The notes beneath the pieces are model-generated. The model ran no database searches. It was not told the origin of the DNA and saw only the letters and a list, made by a program, of their open reading frames with translations. From positions 8,556,001 through 8,620,000 of the forward strand of contig NGZR01000001.1 in NCBI GenBank assembly GCA_002197995.1: a stretch of 64,000 bases of DNA. The letters run 5' to 3'. Numbering within the stretch: the first letter of the stretch is position 1; the number at the start of each line of letters is the position of its first letter. This document shows, piece after piece, positions 21,528-33,223 of the stretch. A program made the translations under genes and the position numbers. Origin of the DNA: Gaeumannomyces sp. JS-464 (taxonomy: Eukaryota > Ascomycota > Sordariomycetes > Magnaporthales > Magnaporthaceae).

Positions 21528-22661
21528 TCACGGGGTCTCCGTAGGTGTGAGCTGGAGCGAGGCCAGCTGAGATTGCGACGGCTTCCCGCAGCTCTTGGAC
21601 CGGAAGTGGGCCTCCTCGCGCCTGAGGCCGCTCTCGCAGCCATTGGAGGCAGCTAACCAGCCGGGATCCTTCTGTTGCTCCCGAACCTTGTTATTGCCGC
21701 CACTTCCCACGCCGCAGGCCGATTTCGCGGCTCGCGCCATGTCGGACAGGGCGTCTTCCAGAACATCGGGCGCGGTAAGCGGCATGATGCGGTAGCCCAG
21801 GTTCTCCATGATGCAGCGCTCTGTGACGTTGATCTGCTCGCACGTCCAGACGCCTGCTCCCCAGGCCGAGGCGTACCACCGCGTCGGCTCCTGCGAGTCC
21901 TCGGTGAACTTGCCGGCGATCATCATGGCGGCGAGCACGATGACCTCGGGGTTGACCGAGTCGATGTGCAGCTGTGGCTGCTGCTGGCCCCGGATGAAGC
22001 GGTCCCGGGACATGTTACCAGTCCCGGCGAGGGTGTGTCGCTTGCTGCCCGAGCGCCGCAGCGGCCACCCGGCCGAGTCGTCGGCGACGTTGGCGGGGGC
22101 GAGAGGGCACGAGAGCCTCCAGTTGCGCGAGAACCTGGTGTTGAGAGAGTCCAGGATGCAGACGGCCAGGGCCACCGCGTGCTCGGGCAGATCGGCGCGG
22201 GCGAGCATCGACTGAACGAGGGAGACCGAGGGCGTGGCCAGCGAGGCCGAGGGAGGAAGGAGGTTGACCAGGTGGATGGCGGCGCCTGATTGTGCATCGG
22301 AAGTTAGTGAATGGATCGACGTGTGGGGTACAGGAACATTGCAGCTGTACTGACCTATCAGAGCTGGCAGCAGCAGCTCGCCTTCATGCATCGCCATGAC
22401 CGGGCTCTGAGAGGCGGATGAGTTCTTGGACGAGGGCGGAGGAGTGGGCAGGTTCGACAGCGGCCGGTAGGTTCTCTCGAAATACTCCTCGTCAAAGTCG
22501 AAGTCGTCGTCCGACATGTCGTCCTTCTCGTCCCGCCGCAGGGGGAAATCCTTTATTTTCTTGTCCATGTCCATTTTGCCCGTCTTCTTTCTGTTCCTTT
22601 GTCTGTTTGCTTGTTGTCTCTCTCTTGCTTCCTTCCCTTGGTGTACCCCGTTCCCGGACAC
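21528..22661 (-). CDS. Cyclin-domain protein, Pho85-type (Pcl/Clg1-like)
   Basis: Regulatory subunit expected to bind a Pho85/Cdk5-like kinase. The core cyclin box runs from about 22240 to 21790. It includes LVQSMLARADLPEHAVALAV, CILDSLNTRFSRNWRLSCPL, VIVLAAMMIAGKFTEDSQEP, and the helix WTCEQINVTERCIMENLGYR. A 69-base intron at 22286-22354 (branch CACTAAC) is a multiple of three, so the frame reads straight through it. Splicing joins LLLPALIG to AAIHLVNLLPPSA. The N-terminus is acidic and disordered (SDDDFDFDEEYFE). Two starts are possible: 22661, or 22574 (MDMDKK). About 355 residues after splicing. Unlike many neighbours it has no frameshift. The C-terminal 70 residues are low complexity. 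Confidence 0.88.
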   Translation of the reverse strand: MSGNGVHQGKEARERQQANRQRNRKKTGKMDMDKKIKDFPLRRDEKDDMSDDDFDFDEEYFERTYRPLSNLPTPPPSSKNSSASQSPVMAMHEGELLLPALIGQYSCNVPVPHTSIHSLTSDAQSGAAIHLVNLLPPSASLATPSVSLVQSMLARADLPEHAVALAVCILDSLNTRFSRNWRLSCPLAPANVADDSAGWPLRRSGSKRHTLAGTGNMSRDRFIRGQQQPQLHIDSVNPEVIVLAAMMIAGKFTEDSQEPTRWYASAWGAGVWTCEQINVTERCIMENLGYRIMPLTAPDVLEDALSDMARAAKSACGVGSGGNNKVREQQKDPGWLAASNGCESGLRREEAHFRSKSCGKPSQSQLASLQLTPTETP

Positions 22662-25600
22662 TTAGGTTTGCCTCCCACTGCTTAATTGGAATGTCGAGAA
22701 GGTGTTCATATCCCTCTATGCATATAGCGTCGGCACCAGGCTGGGTTGGAATCAGGTGAAAATACGCGATTCCGTCCCCAGGTTGGTCAAGATACCAGCA
22801 GGAACAGCAGCGGCAGCAGCGACAGCAGATCCTGGAGATGCTCTTTCTACGACGGTGGAGTCAAGTGAATGCCAAAGGCAGGGCTGTAGACCGCAGCTGT
22901 GTCGGCTAGCAGGGAGACAGATGGCGTCCATGTACGAAGTGGAGATGCCGAAACTAGCGTGGGCTTGTGAGCCGAGCTAAGAGGAGACTGGGCGGGCTCC
23001 AAGCCGGGCTGGCAGGGCGCTGAAGAGAATAGAGGTGGAGGAGTCGCAGACGCGAACGAGGATGCCGAGGAGGAAGCGGATGGAGGAGAAGAAGCGGCGG
23101 GTGGGTGGGTGTTATGTATCCAATCAAGCTCGCGTTGAACTTCTGAGAGTTTGCTAAATCGAGAAAGTCCGCCTTTGAGCCACGGGAAGGCTAGTGTCCT
23201 GCACAAAGAGGAGAAAGAAGGGAAACGGGAGCGGCCGATCTCGTTTGCGGTCAATGCAACCGAGCGCAAGGCAACTTGGGACGGGCACAGCAGAAAGCGT
23301 TGGGCGTCTGTGGGAAGGGCGAGCTTGGACTTTTAATAACAGGGCTGATGAAAAAGGGGTTCTGGGATGCGCGGGAGGCTTGGAGGGTTTTTAGCTTGGC
23401 GGGTGGGAAGGGATCGCCGACTTGACCGTCATCCCTTGCCAGGAACGGAAGGGTGTGGGGAGATTGGAAGGTGCGTGCTCGCCGTTTCCCTGCGCGTCGG
23501 ACTGGGCCGACATTCGGTAGCGGTGAGCGCCCAAGGCTGTACCTCCAGAGACGCCCTCAGCATTGCCTGAGCCCATCCTGCTACTGCATCAGCCCCTTGT
23601 GTGCAACTATGGACGGTGTCGAGGGGACGAGGGAAACAGCCAGAGAATGCAGATCTTCGTTTTCCTGCCGCAGCGCAGCAGAAACCCACCGACGACCCGG
23701 CCCTGCTGTTGCAGTAGCGCGGGTTGCCAATCTGGTGCTACCGACCGAGTGCCACCTCGCGGTGTGTGCTCGCTGTTTGGGTGGCGCCGCTGGGATGGCG
23801 GGGGCTTGGGGCCTGCCAACTTGGGGCTAGCAAAGTGGGCGGTCGCGCGAGGACGCGGACAAAGGACGGACGGTAGTTCGTCTTGTCTGGTCTGGTCTGG
23901 CGGCTGGTCTGGTCTGGTCTCCGCCTCGCCATGCTCCGCTTCGCTTCTTCAAGAGCGCGGACAAAGGGCAAAATCAGATAGGGAGAAAAAGGGACGGGAT
24001 GACGACGCAGGCTAGGAACATGCCTTCGCGCCTGTGCCTGGCTCGCTGCTTGTTTTGCTTGACAGCTCAGTCCTGGGGGCATTTCATCTATAACAAGGAC
24101 GACGTCACGCTCTCTCGCGACTCGTTGATTCGTGGCGGCGGGAAGGGGAGGGGAGCATTGCAAAATGGAAATGCCGGTTGAGCGGGTTTTCCTGGAATAC
24201 GGGCTGTGGTGGAGTCTGCCCGTTATTCGCCGGGGACCCTTGGCAGCAGGCCCCAGCCCATCACGACATGGAAAATCTGGCTGGAATGCACGCGTTGAAA
24301 TTGTCCCGAAGAGCACATCCACACCGGCTGCTGCTGCTCTGCTATCGGCTGCTACTGCTGCAATGTGGCGCCGGGGCACGCACACGCCGCTCCCACACGA
24401 CCACACCATCCCGCCTGTTTTTTTCGTGCTCGTCCTTGCAGCGTCACATCCTGCCGTTGGCTGGAACTCTGGAGAACGGGGTGACATCCATCAATGACAT
24501 AACATCAGCCCGCCGGGCCCCTGAAGATCTCTGCCCAATCCGCCCAGAGGCAATCAATTGATGCTTTCTTGTCTCGGTCACACACAAGAGCAGTTGCCGC
24601 TTCAGGCGCACACACTCCAAAAGCCCCGTATCGGTACCACCACGTCGGCATTACATAAGATCCATTGGCATTTTTTTTTTTTTTATGGTTTTCTTTTGCC
24701 CGCACGCATAGATGCATCAGCTGGCCGCGGGCGCATCATCTCGCAAAACCCTGCGTGCGTCCAGAGGCGTGCGTCGGCGAACCCGCCGCCCAGGGCGCAA
24801 ACTAAGCCGTGCACCATTTGCATGGCTTTGCTTGCTGGCAGTGGGAGCGAGAGAGGCCAAACAAAGACGGGCGCGGACGACTTGCCGTCACACCCAGCAG
24901 TCACCGTTTTGCACCGTGCCCCCTCTCTCCTAGCGCTGCCCGCTATTTTGTTTGGACGTGTCTCTCAAGGGAGCAAGCTGAGGGGCCAACCCTCTCCGCG
25001 CTGGTCTCGGTTTTGTCAAGCGGCATCTGAGAGCCGAAGCGGGTGTCGGCACGGATGGCGAGCTTCCCGTCAGCGCCTCATTCCCCAGAAAATGCGTCGG
25101 GAGAAATTGAGTTTTTCGTGTTGTTGCGCGGCGTCTTTTCGTCTTCAGCCTCTTCTCTCCGGCCAATCTTCCCACATTCCGCCACTATGCACAAGTTGCA
25201 CCACTTCGTAAACCCATTGATGGTGTTGCACAACATCGAGAGGCGCACCCGGATCAAAGCTTGATGTTGGACTGGCAAGCGTCTCGTGATATGGATCCGA
25301 CGCGAAAGTAAGGCGATGTTGCGGGAACGCTGGAACCGCCTCCCGGCCATTCCAATCCCGACATGCGGGCGTCGGCAATAGACCGTTTGGGGAAAGAAAT
25401 TTCAGCCTCTGGGGCATTCTAACGAAAGTCTAGGAACCATTGGGTCTCGGCCAAGCCACGCTCTGCGCGGTGCGTCTCACGGCTGACCAGAAATGGCGTG
25501 GTTGCCGCACAACCGCCGCCAGCTTTTACTTTGGCTGCCTCTCGCTGGCTTGAATTTGATGCATGCGCCGCCTCAAGAAGTCGAGCGTCGACGGGCTGAA

Positions 25601-26189
25601 AGATGCAGAGGCTGGCTGGCTGGGCTGTATCTAGGCTGTGCCGCAGGCCTGCGCGCCTGCATCGGACGCCCGCCCGACCTAATTTCCGCTGACAACATGA
25701 AGTCCCTGACATCGTCGAGTTTAAGCTCTCAGCTTGTCTCTGCTACTCCATTCCGGGCGGGCTAGCAAGTCCAGGCGGCCGGGAAGGAAGGCGGCACAGC
25801 ATCGCGGCACAAGCAGCGGCGCGCGGGTCTGGCGCCACTTTTTTGACTTGAGCCTCGACAAGAAGTCAAGCCAACGTCAAAGAGCCCAGAGTCCGGCCCG
25901 AGACCAAAAGCTATTGGGCAAACGATGCTTCTACTCCAAGCCAGCCAACAGGGTCACGGTGGCGTCAAGGTGCCGAGCTTTCAAGAACAAAAGGAAAATG
26001 TTATTCGTGCCGGTCTGGCGACTTCTCTGGCAGCTAACGATAGTCTAGGGGTATGATGCTTATGCAAAAGTGACAAAAGAAAAAGAAGAAGAAAAAAAAT
26101 GAAAGGAAGGATTAACGATTAAATGCAAATTCCTTTTTCAGTATCTCACCTCCCTCCCATCCCTCTGTCCAGCCACCGCCATCATGATC
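22662..26189. other. Long intergenic region
   Basis: This 3.5 kb lies between two minus-strand genes: upstream of the cyclin gene and downstream of the 26190-28033 gene. Frames on both strands are arginine- and cysteine-rich without family features. A pentanucleotide CTGGT/TCTGG tract lies at about 23882-23920, and a T-run at 24671-24685. I see no supported gene. Confidence 0.45.
23882..23920 (+). repeat. (TCTGG)n pentanucleotide microsatellite
   Basis: Seven or so TCTGG/TCTGGTC units, interrupted once by CGGCTGG. A simple repeat in the intergenic region upstream of the cyclin gene. Confidence 0.85.
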
Positions 26190-28033
26190 TTAGCACTCTG
26201 GGATGTGCCGCCTCATCGGGACCGTCTTCTCGTTCATCTGGAAGAGCTGCGAGCGGCGCACCCACGCCTCGCAGGCCGCCTTGCTGGCGTCCCGCGGCCG
26301 CGGCGTCGGCCGGGCGCTGGCGGCGAGGTCCGTCGCGGCCCGCACGAGGCCCGGCCTGAAGGCCTTGTACTGCTTGTTGCCGTCAATGGGGCTGACGGCG
26401 TACGTCGGGTCGCCGAACGAGCCAACGGGCGTCATGGGCGAGCAGCCGTTCGTCGCGGGCGAGCACATGGTCAGGGGCGAGCTCGTGTCGAGCGGCGGGC
26501 ATGCGTTGAGTGGAGGAAGAGGAGGAGGAGGGGGAGGGCACGCGTCCGAGGGCGCAAAAGAGGAGGCCTCGGATACGGCGCTGTGGCGCAGGCTGTCGTC
26601 GTCGTAGTCGTCGTCGTCGTCGTAGATATCCTCGTCGGTGCTGCTGCCCTCGAGCTCGTACACCTCTAGCGGGCTGGTGTGGCGCCGCGTCAGGGGCTTG
26701 AGTGCCGGTGTCGGTGCCGGTGCCGGTGCTGGTGCGGGCGAGAGGGCTGGGAGCGGGCCGGCGAAGATGGCGGACAGGTTCGGCCCCCTGTCGATCTCGG
26801 GCAGGCAGATGGGAGACTCGGACGGCTTGCTCGGCGACCTGAGCTCCGGGGTGAGGCTGCCGATGTCCCTGGTCGTGAGGTTGCTGTACCACGCGGGCGC
26901 CTCCACCGCGCTCCGCGGGACGGCTGCCGGAGCGGCGGCGGCCGGGGCGATGCCCTCCCAGGCCTTGGAGCCCCAGACGGTCACGGGCCGCGGCGGCAGG
27001 TCGACGGCCTCTTCGGCGATGGACTGGGCGGCGCCTGCGACACGCTCCGGAAGCGCCCGCCCGTGGGATTCCAGACGCGCTGCACGCTCTTCTGCGGTAC
27101 CTTCGGGATCTGGAGCATGAGGCCCCTTTGGGGGTCAGTCGTCGCCGCCGCGCCCGAGGAGGATGACGGCCGGGGAGGGAGCTGTGCTGGGGCCGCCACG
27201 GGTGCCGGGATGGGGGTAGAGACGCTGCGCTGCTGAGACGGCTCCTCGGGTGTGGAGAGTGGCGATGGCTGCTGCGGCTGCGGGCCGAACACCCTTGATG
27301 GCGGCCTGCTAGCTCGTGTCCTCCGGACGATGTTGCCCTTGAACTTGTGGTTCTCAGTCTCGGCGTTGCTGGGGCTTGATGTGGGCATGGGGCTGGCAGG
27401 GCTGGGCGTCATGGGGCTGGAGGCTGCAGTAGCAGCAGGGCTGGCGGTGACGGGGCTGGAAAAGATGGCGATGTCGTTGGGGTCCGCGAACAGCGCCTGC
27501 AGGCCCGTGACGGCGCCCACGCTGGCCCGGGTCGGCCTGCCGGACCAGACGTGCTCGCCGCCCGGGGTGGTAGGCGCAGAGCTGGCGACGGCCATGTCGC
27601 CGAGGATGCTGAGGCCGCTGATGCTCGACCCGCTCGACGACGTGCCGTCGATGATGGACCCGTGCAGTGACTCGAGCCGGACGGGGTGCGACGCCAGCGG
27701 GTCTGTCGTGATCATGGGCATCGTGTACGACCTGACCACCGACGGCTGGAATGGGAGCGAGGCATCGTCTCGCGTCTCCCGGACGGGCTCTTCATGGCGG
27801 CTGGCGTTAGCTTCGGGTGCGGTGAAGCTTTGGAGGATCGGAAAGGACCTTGGATGGTGGATGCGGGAGAAGGAAAAAAAAAAAAAAAAAAAAAAAAAGA
27901 GGTCAAAGCCACATAATAAAAAATATCAGAACCTACCTCCAAGAGTGTACTGCCGTTTGTTCTTCTTGCCGCCCAACAAGGTCTGAAGCATGCTGAACCT
28001 CTGCCGAGGCTCTGCCTTGGTCTCGGGGGCCAT
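26190..28033 (-). CDS. Hypothetical Ser/Pro/Ala-rich protein
   Basis: No family recognised. The likely start at 28033 gives MAPETKAEPRQRFSMLQTLL followed by a lysine-rich KKNKR stretch. A probable intron (about 27828-27936) contains a run of 25 T on the coding strand. Exon 2 begins FTAPEANASRHEEPV and runs through long Ser/Pro/Thr-rich sequence with short conserved-looking blocks (VRSYTMPMITTDPLASHPVR, HKFKGNIVRRTRASRPPSRV, RPVTVWGSKAWEGIAP, LTTRDIGSLTPELRSP, LTRRHTSPLEVYELEGSSTD) and an acidic run DDDDDYDDD. The C-terminus is RSQLFQMNEKTVPMRRHIPEC. One frameshift near 27045 separates the halves, and the phase across the intron is also off by one. About 575 residues, mostly disordered, with no signal peptide or membrane segment. 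The blocks could be kinase or adaptor docking sites, but that is a guess. Confidence 0.7.
27874..27898 (-). repeat. 25-base homopolymer (T run on the coding strand) inside an intron
   Basis: An uninterrupted A25 on the plus strand lies within the probable first intron of the 26190-28033 gene, upstream of its acceptor, where it may serve as an unusually long polypyrimidine tract. Its exact length is likely unreliable. Confidence 0.85.
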
Positions 28034-30081
28034 TTTCGGTATGTGTGTGCGATGATGGGTATGGTATTTGCTTCCTGTCTCGTCTGGCAGGGGAAATGTT
28101 TGTGGCGTGCCTGCAGGATGGGGAGTGAGCTACCAGCAGGAAGACGGCTGGCTCGGTTGTTGTGCTTGGAGCAAAAAAAGGAGACGAGGGTTGTATCTGG
28201 GGGCGTTCCCGTTCTTCTATATGAAGTTTAGCCGGCCCTGTGGTGTTGCTAGGGATGCTGTTTCTGGTTTCATGCCGGGAATTATGACGACGGGAAGGAG
28301 TCCCCCTCATAACATTCCTTCACAGCAAGGCCACCACCAGAAGTGGAGGGCAGGGCAGGCCGTCAAACCAACCAGTGGTGGACGGTGCATCCAGCATACG
28401 AGCGGAAAGCCAGTCGATTCGCGCCAGGAAGCGAGCTCTGGCCACCGCAACGGCGACCCATCACACGTGCCAAGAGGAACCTACCTGGCAGGGCAGGGCA
28501 GCAGAGCAAGGCAAGGAAAAGAATGGCAGGGTAAAGGTGCCAGTGCAGCGCAGCGTTGGTCTGACGTTCCGACCAAACAGAGGCACGCCCGCAAGCGGGA
28601 ACGTTAGGGTGGGAAGGGGGAGACGGTCTTGCTGCAGGTCCCGCGCGAGGTTGTAGCCCAAAATAGGATTCTATTGTAAACAAAAGCATGGACGGTGATG
28701 CATGCAGCATGCCATATTACATGGACAGGGCTGTGTGTCTGTTTGTCTTGGGGTGGTGTGGGTGTGAGACGCGAACACCATCTGACGCCTCTCTCTCCTC
28801 CCTTTGAAGCCTTTCCCTATGGCGGGCTACTACGCACCTAGAAGGACTAGAAACTCGTTCCGGGTTTCCCGTCTTGCAACATCCATGAATTTCTCCGCCC
28901 GGAGTCGTGGGCCGGTGAAAGCTGGCTCTCCACCTAGCAGAGACCCCTGCCCGTCCTTCCTAACAGGCTGCTACGTGTATGCGGTTCGACAGCTCGACCG
29001 ATGCGATCCAAACCCCACAAGGTGGCAACAAAAAGAGGCTGGTCTTGCCCTATTTGCCCAACTGATGGGGTTCGTGGGGCGGTTTGGTTAGGTTCGTCTG
29101 ATAATGATCGATGCGAGGCGCAGCAAGCAGAAGCAGAAGAACGGTCCACGATCCTAGCGGTGGGTTCCTTGGTAGGGCACGATGGGATCGGCTTCAATGC
29201 GGAATGGGCGGCAGGATGGGATGGGTTCTGATCGGCGGGATTGCTATTATTGTCCGCCACCGCGAACACCGCCCAATGACCAGAGCAAATGAAAAATGCG
29301 CACACACAACAGCAGCTTTGATGAACCCGCCCTGGCGCATATGCACAAGCAGGCAGATGCGCTGGCACGCACCCACCCGCCCTCTGCCCGATGCGGGACC
29401 AGGCGACTCATTTCCTGCCTGCATCGCTGCGTTTCTGCGTCGTTCGATGTCATCCTGTCGGATTTTTGTTTTCAGCTGCCCAGCTATTTTCACAAATCCT
29501 ACAAGGCTCCTAACAGATTCTCAGCAGCGGTGACATGGGCTGGGGCCAGGGCGTGGGGCGGCCTTTTGGGGACAGTTCCCGGGCACTGCCAGGGCATGAG
29601 CGCCAGCCTTCCCTGCCCCAGAACAGCAAGGGTCACACCGCAGATCAGGGGTCCTTCCTGAAGCGGCCATAAAATCGGCCGGAAAAGGGGGATTCAAAAC
29701 CAACAGCCAACCCGCAGACTGGCCTGTGCTGGTTCCGGATCCGCGCACAGTACGGCCGACGCGGTCCCAAGCAGCCGGTTGCTCTAGCAGCCGCCAGGCC
29801 ACCACGGGAGGAATCGGCGATGGCGTCTAGCGACAGGAAGAGTCAGTAGCCTAATTCAGATCTTCCTCATTAGCCTGCGGCTAGCCACCGCGGGCCAAGT
29901 CAGGGGCTGCGAAAGAGGAAACAAGAAAGCAACAATTTCGCCGTACCGTGTATTGCAACATGATGTACTCCCATCTCGCCACTGCATGGGCCTCGACGTT
30001 TCAAAGATTACCAAACAAATCTACATCCGAAAGAACAGACGCCGTCGGGTCTGCGAAACAAACACCGAACTCGCCAAAGAA
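28034..30081. other. Intergenic region
   Basis: This 2 kb lies between the starts and ends of two minus-strand genes. Frames are short and low in protein-like composition, with repeated CAGGGCAGG-type and ATGGGATGGG-type low-complexity stretches near 28480-28540 and 29170-29225. No gene supported. Confidence 0.45.
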
Positions 30082-31743
30082 TCAAATCCGCTCCGTCGCT
30101 GGGGCCAGCAGGGTTCTGGAAGGATTGTACGCCTCCCCCTGCTCGTCCCCAACCTTGTCCAGTCCGGGGCACACGACGAGGTGGCCCTTGCTTTGCCCTG
30201 GCTCGACTAGCCGCAAGCAGAACTCTCCAGGCTGGGAGAGGAGCAGGTATCCGAACTTTGCGCACTCCATCAGGAGGTCGTGCAAGTGGTCCTGCTGCTG
30301 GCCTGACTTTTGCGGGCCGACAAAGGTGGCCAGGAACTTGTTGAGGGCGGCCGCCAGCTTGTTCACCTTGTCGCCGACCATGGCCCCCGTAGGAACCAGC
30401 GTGCTCCTGTCGGACCTGTTGGGGTGAATGAGAAATGTGGACATTTGCCGCCATCGTGTGAGAGCAGCAGAAACAGCTTTGTTGACGAGAGAAATGTCAG
30501 TGACCAAACGCTGGCCGCCTGGGATACAGCAGATAAAAGTGAAAGTAGGCACAGACATACCTTTTGGACTACCCCTGCCCTTTTCTGTTGGCGCCATCTC
30601 CGTCATAAAGAGACACAATGACGATGGTAGTAGTGAGAACTTGGCCGTTGAGTTGAGCACCACGCTCTGCGACATGGCGCTGGCAATGACGTGCCTCAGC
30701 GCCGCGTGTCTGGTTTTTACATTCACGGCAAGATCGACGCCCTGCGCCAGCGTCGGCGCAGATGGCTCTGTGCCCAACCCCAAGTCCGCGAGCGCACGCT
30801 GGAGCTCGCCGCGGACGGCAGTCGACGGTTGCATGCGGTCCAGGGGGTAGTAATGTTCGACGTGCAGTTGGATGAGGTGGTCAAGTGCCTGCAGCTCTGA
30901 GGCGATGGTCTGGTCCGGCGCCGGCGAGAGTAGGAACTGATCCAGCCGTAAGGGATCTGATGCTGCGGCTGACGTTGCTGGATGTACTGCTTGTGCCGAC
31001 GCCGCTCTGGCCACCACAGATAGTGGCGAAAGAATGGACGACGACGATGAAGAAGAGGACGAGCGCCGGCGGGCGGGCGTGGCTTTGGCTACGGGCACTG
31101 CCGATATCCCCACCGTGTCTTTGGTGTCGACGCGGTCGACGACTCTGAACCGGCGCCAAGGGGAGGAGGATGAGGCTCCGTTTTCGCTCTCGGCCCTCCT
31201 GTGTATTCTCCTGAAGAAGAACATGGCCGCCAGGGCGCCTAGTACAAACCCGAGTACGACCGCACCGAGCGCGATGCCGGCCACGGCCCCACTGCCGAGG
31301 CCCGGGCTACTGGCGGCCGCGCCTAGGGCGTTTGTCAGCCCGGCAATGCCAGTTGGGGTGGTGGAGGTGCTAGAGGAACCGCTGGTAGAGCTGGCTGTGC
31401 CTCTGCTGGGGACACTTGACGATGACAGGGAAGACGACCCGGTGTTAGCTGTAGGAGCCGGAGTCTTTGCAGGTGGAGGAGTTGCCGAAGTCTGCTGGGG
31501 TTTTTTCTCGGATGCAGGCGGAGGAGGTGCAGGTGACGGCGGGGCACGTGGTGGAGGAGGCGGGGGAGACGGCGGTGCAGGAGAGTCCGAAGGTGGTGGT
31601 GGATTTGGGCTAGTTGAAGGAGGTGGTGTTGATGGTGGTGATGGTGGAGGCGATGGTTTCGGGTCCTCAGCTGGTGGTGGTGGTTTGGACTCCTCGGGCG
31701 GAGGCTTAGGAGGCTCACCCGCCGATGAGGGCGCGTCCGCCAT
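30082..31743 (-). CDS. Single-pass membrane protein with proline-rich N-terminal half
   Basis: No named family recognised. From the ATG at 31743 (MADAPSSAGEPPKPPPEESK) the first 110 residues are Pro/Ser-rich, then Ser/Thr-rich, followed by one hydrophobic helix (AVAGIALGAVVLGFVLGALA) and a basic stop-transfer sequence (RRIHRRAE). There is no classical signal peptide, so a type III or plasma-membrane sensor-like topology is plausible. The C-terminal 300 residues form a globular-looking domain: LQALDHLIQLHVEHYYPLDR, TRHAALRHVIASAMSQSV, VSAALTRWRQMSTFLIHPNR, LHDLLMECAKFGYLLLSQPG, HLVVCPGLDKVGDEQG. An 84-base intron at 30477-30560 is in frame and joins SPK to AVSAAL. About 525 residues. An upstream in-frame start at 31920 is less convincing. 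The C-terminal blocks look like a domain conserved across ascomycetes, from general recollection only. Confidence 0.78.
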   Translation of the reverse strand: MADAPSSAGEPPKPPPEESKPPPPAEDPKPSPPPSPPSTPPPSTSPNPPPPSDSPAPPSPPPPPPRAPPSPAPPPPASEKKPQQTSATPPPAKTPAPTANTGSSSLSSSSVPSRGTASSTSGSSSTSTTPTGIAGLTNALGAAASSPGLGSGAVAGIALGAVVLGFVLGALAAMFFFRRIHRRAESENGASSSSPWRRFRVVDRVDTKDTVGISAVPVAKATPARRRSSSSSSSSSILSPLSVVARAASAQAVHPATSAAASDPLRLDQFLLSPAPDQTIASELQALDHLIQLHVEHYYPLDRMQPSTAVRGELQRALADLGLGTEPSAPTLAQGVDLAVNVKTRHAALRHVIASAMSQSVVLNSTAKFSLLPSSLCLFMTEMAPTEKGRGSPKGMSVPTFTFICCIPGGQRLVTDISLVNKAVSAALTRWRQMSTFLIHPNRSDRSTLVPTGAMVGDKVNKLAAALNKFLATFVGPQKSGQQQDHLHDLLMECAKFGYLLLSQPGEFCLRLVEPGQSKGHLVVCPGLDKVGDEQGEAYNPSRTLLAPATERI

Positions 31744-33223
31744 GTCAGTTGACGGAGCTGCGCAGGGTTCGGAAAGCCTTCCAGGTGACACAGCAGAAGC
31801 CACGGCTGCGCCAGCAACAGCGGGATCTTGCTGAAAGTCAAGGAGGCGCACAAAGCACCGACGCTGAGAGGCAAGGAGGTGTATGAAGCGCGGTTGACGA
31901 CATGCAAGCGGGAGTAGCACGTTTGATGGTTGGCTACCACCATATCAGCCTGCAACGCTGTGCGGGACCCTGCCAGGCGTCCGCACGCCCCTCCCACCAA
32001 CTGAGCAAGGTCATAGCCACACACACCCCAGTCCTTCATCTTATTCCGGGTAAAACAAGCAGGACATGGTTAGCGTGGGCTTGTGAAATCGAGCGATGGG
32101 CGGGTGTGAGGAACCACGAGGCCTGGCTCTGTTTGGTGCATATTCTTGCTTTCTAGTGCTAAAATGCACAAAACAGAGATGCATCGACGCCAGATATGAT
32201 CCGTATGGCTGTGCTGACCATCAGACGAACAGGCCGCAGACAGGACAGGGCACCAGGAACGAAAACGGTGCTGTCGTCCAATCGCTTGCGTAGGGCGGTC
32301 AGGTTATTGGCGCATGTTTTAGCTGGGCTTGCATGGCTCAACCCAAAGTGCGAAAAGTAAGGGATGTGGAATCCATTCGGGTGCATCGAGGAGCCGCCCA
32401 CTCCGCCCACGTTGGGAAAATGCTGCAGCCCCGCCCAGTGCAAACGCACATACGCAGTGGGGATCTGCACGGAGTGGCTGTTGGCATTTGCGGCAGTGCC
32501 TCAGTCCTTTCCTATTTGGAGACGATCGGGTCCGGCCCACTCGCGATACAACGCTTGCCGCAAAAGGGATGGGGTAGGCGGCACTCTTCTCTAGCGTAAT
32601 TCGACGACGGTACGACCAACATGTTGCTTGCAGGGGTTTCTTGCTGGGTCGTGACAGGTCATTTTGGCCCAATGGACTCAATTGCGTGGCTGTGCTCCTG
32701 GTTGATTGTGCTCTGCACGCACACGGCCTGCGCAGAATAGGGCTGTTTTCCCGAGCAGCGCTAAATCACTCTCGTCCCTAACGTCTGCAAATCTCTGGGA
32801 GAGCACTGGACCAAAGAATTGGCAGACAAAAAGGGGCAGCAAGGGAGCAGCCCGGGGGTTGGATGCAAAACGAGATAATCCCCGAAAGGATCGATATTGC
32901 CGAAAAAAGGTGGCCCAGTGGCCGCCCCATCCGCCATCCTTTTGGAGCCTGGCCAAGCTTGCAGCACCCCCCACCCACCTCCACAGCGTCGGGCTCTATG
33001 TAGATCCAACCGTCCCAGCTTTTGCTCGGTCGTCTGTCAAGGTCAAGGGGAGCCGGCTGTCAACCGCGAGGTAGGCTCCGCAGAGGCGCTAGTTAGGTAT
33101 GTATGCATGTCCTGTCGGGTGCTGTTCTCTGCCTTCGATTCCCAATCCTGCTGCAGGCCGTTCTGCAGCCACCTTTCCCGCATCACATCTTCCTTCTCCT
33201 CGATCGCTGTGTAAACAAAGAAT
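31744..33223. other. Divergent intergenic region
   Basis: This region separates the minus-strand membrane-protein gene from the plus-strand Hsp70-like gene and should contain both promoters. No coding frame is convincing. The last 100 bases before 33224 are pyrimidine-rich (ttccttctcctcg), as expected for a leader. Confidence 0.5.
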
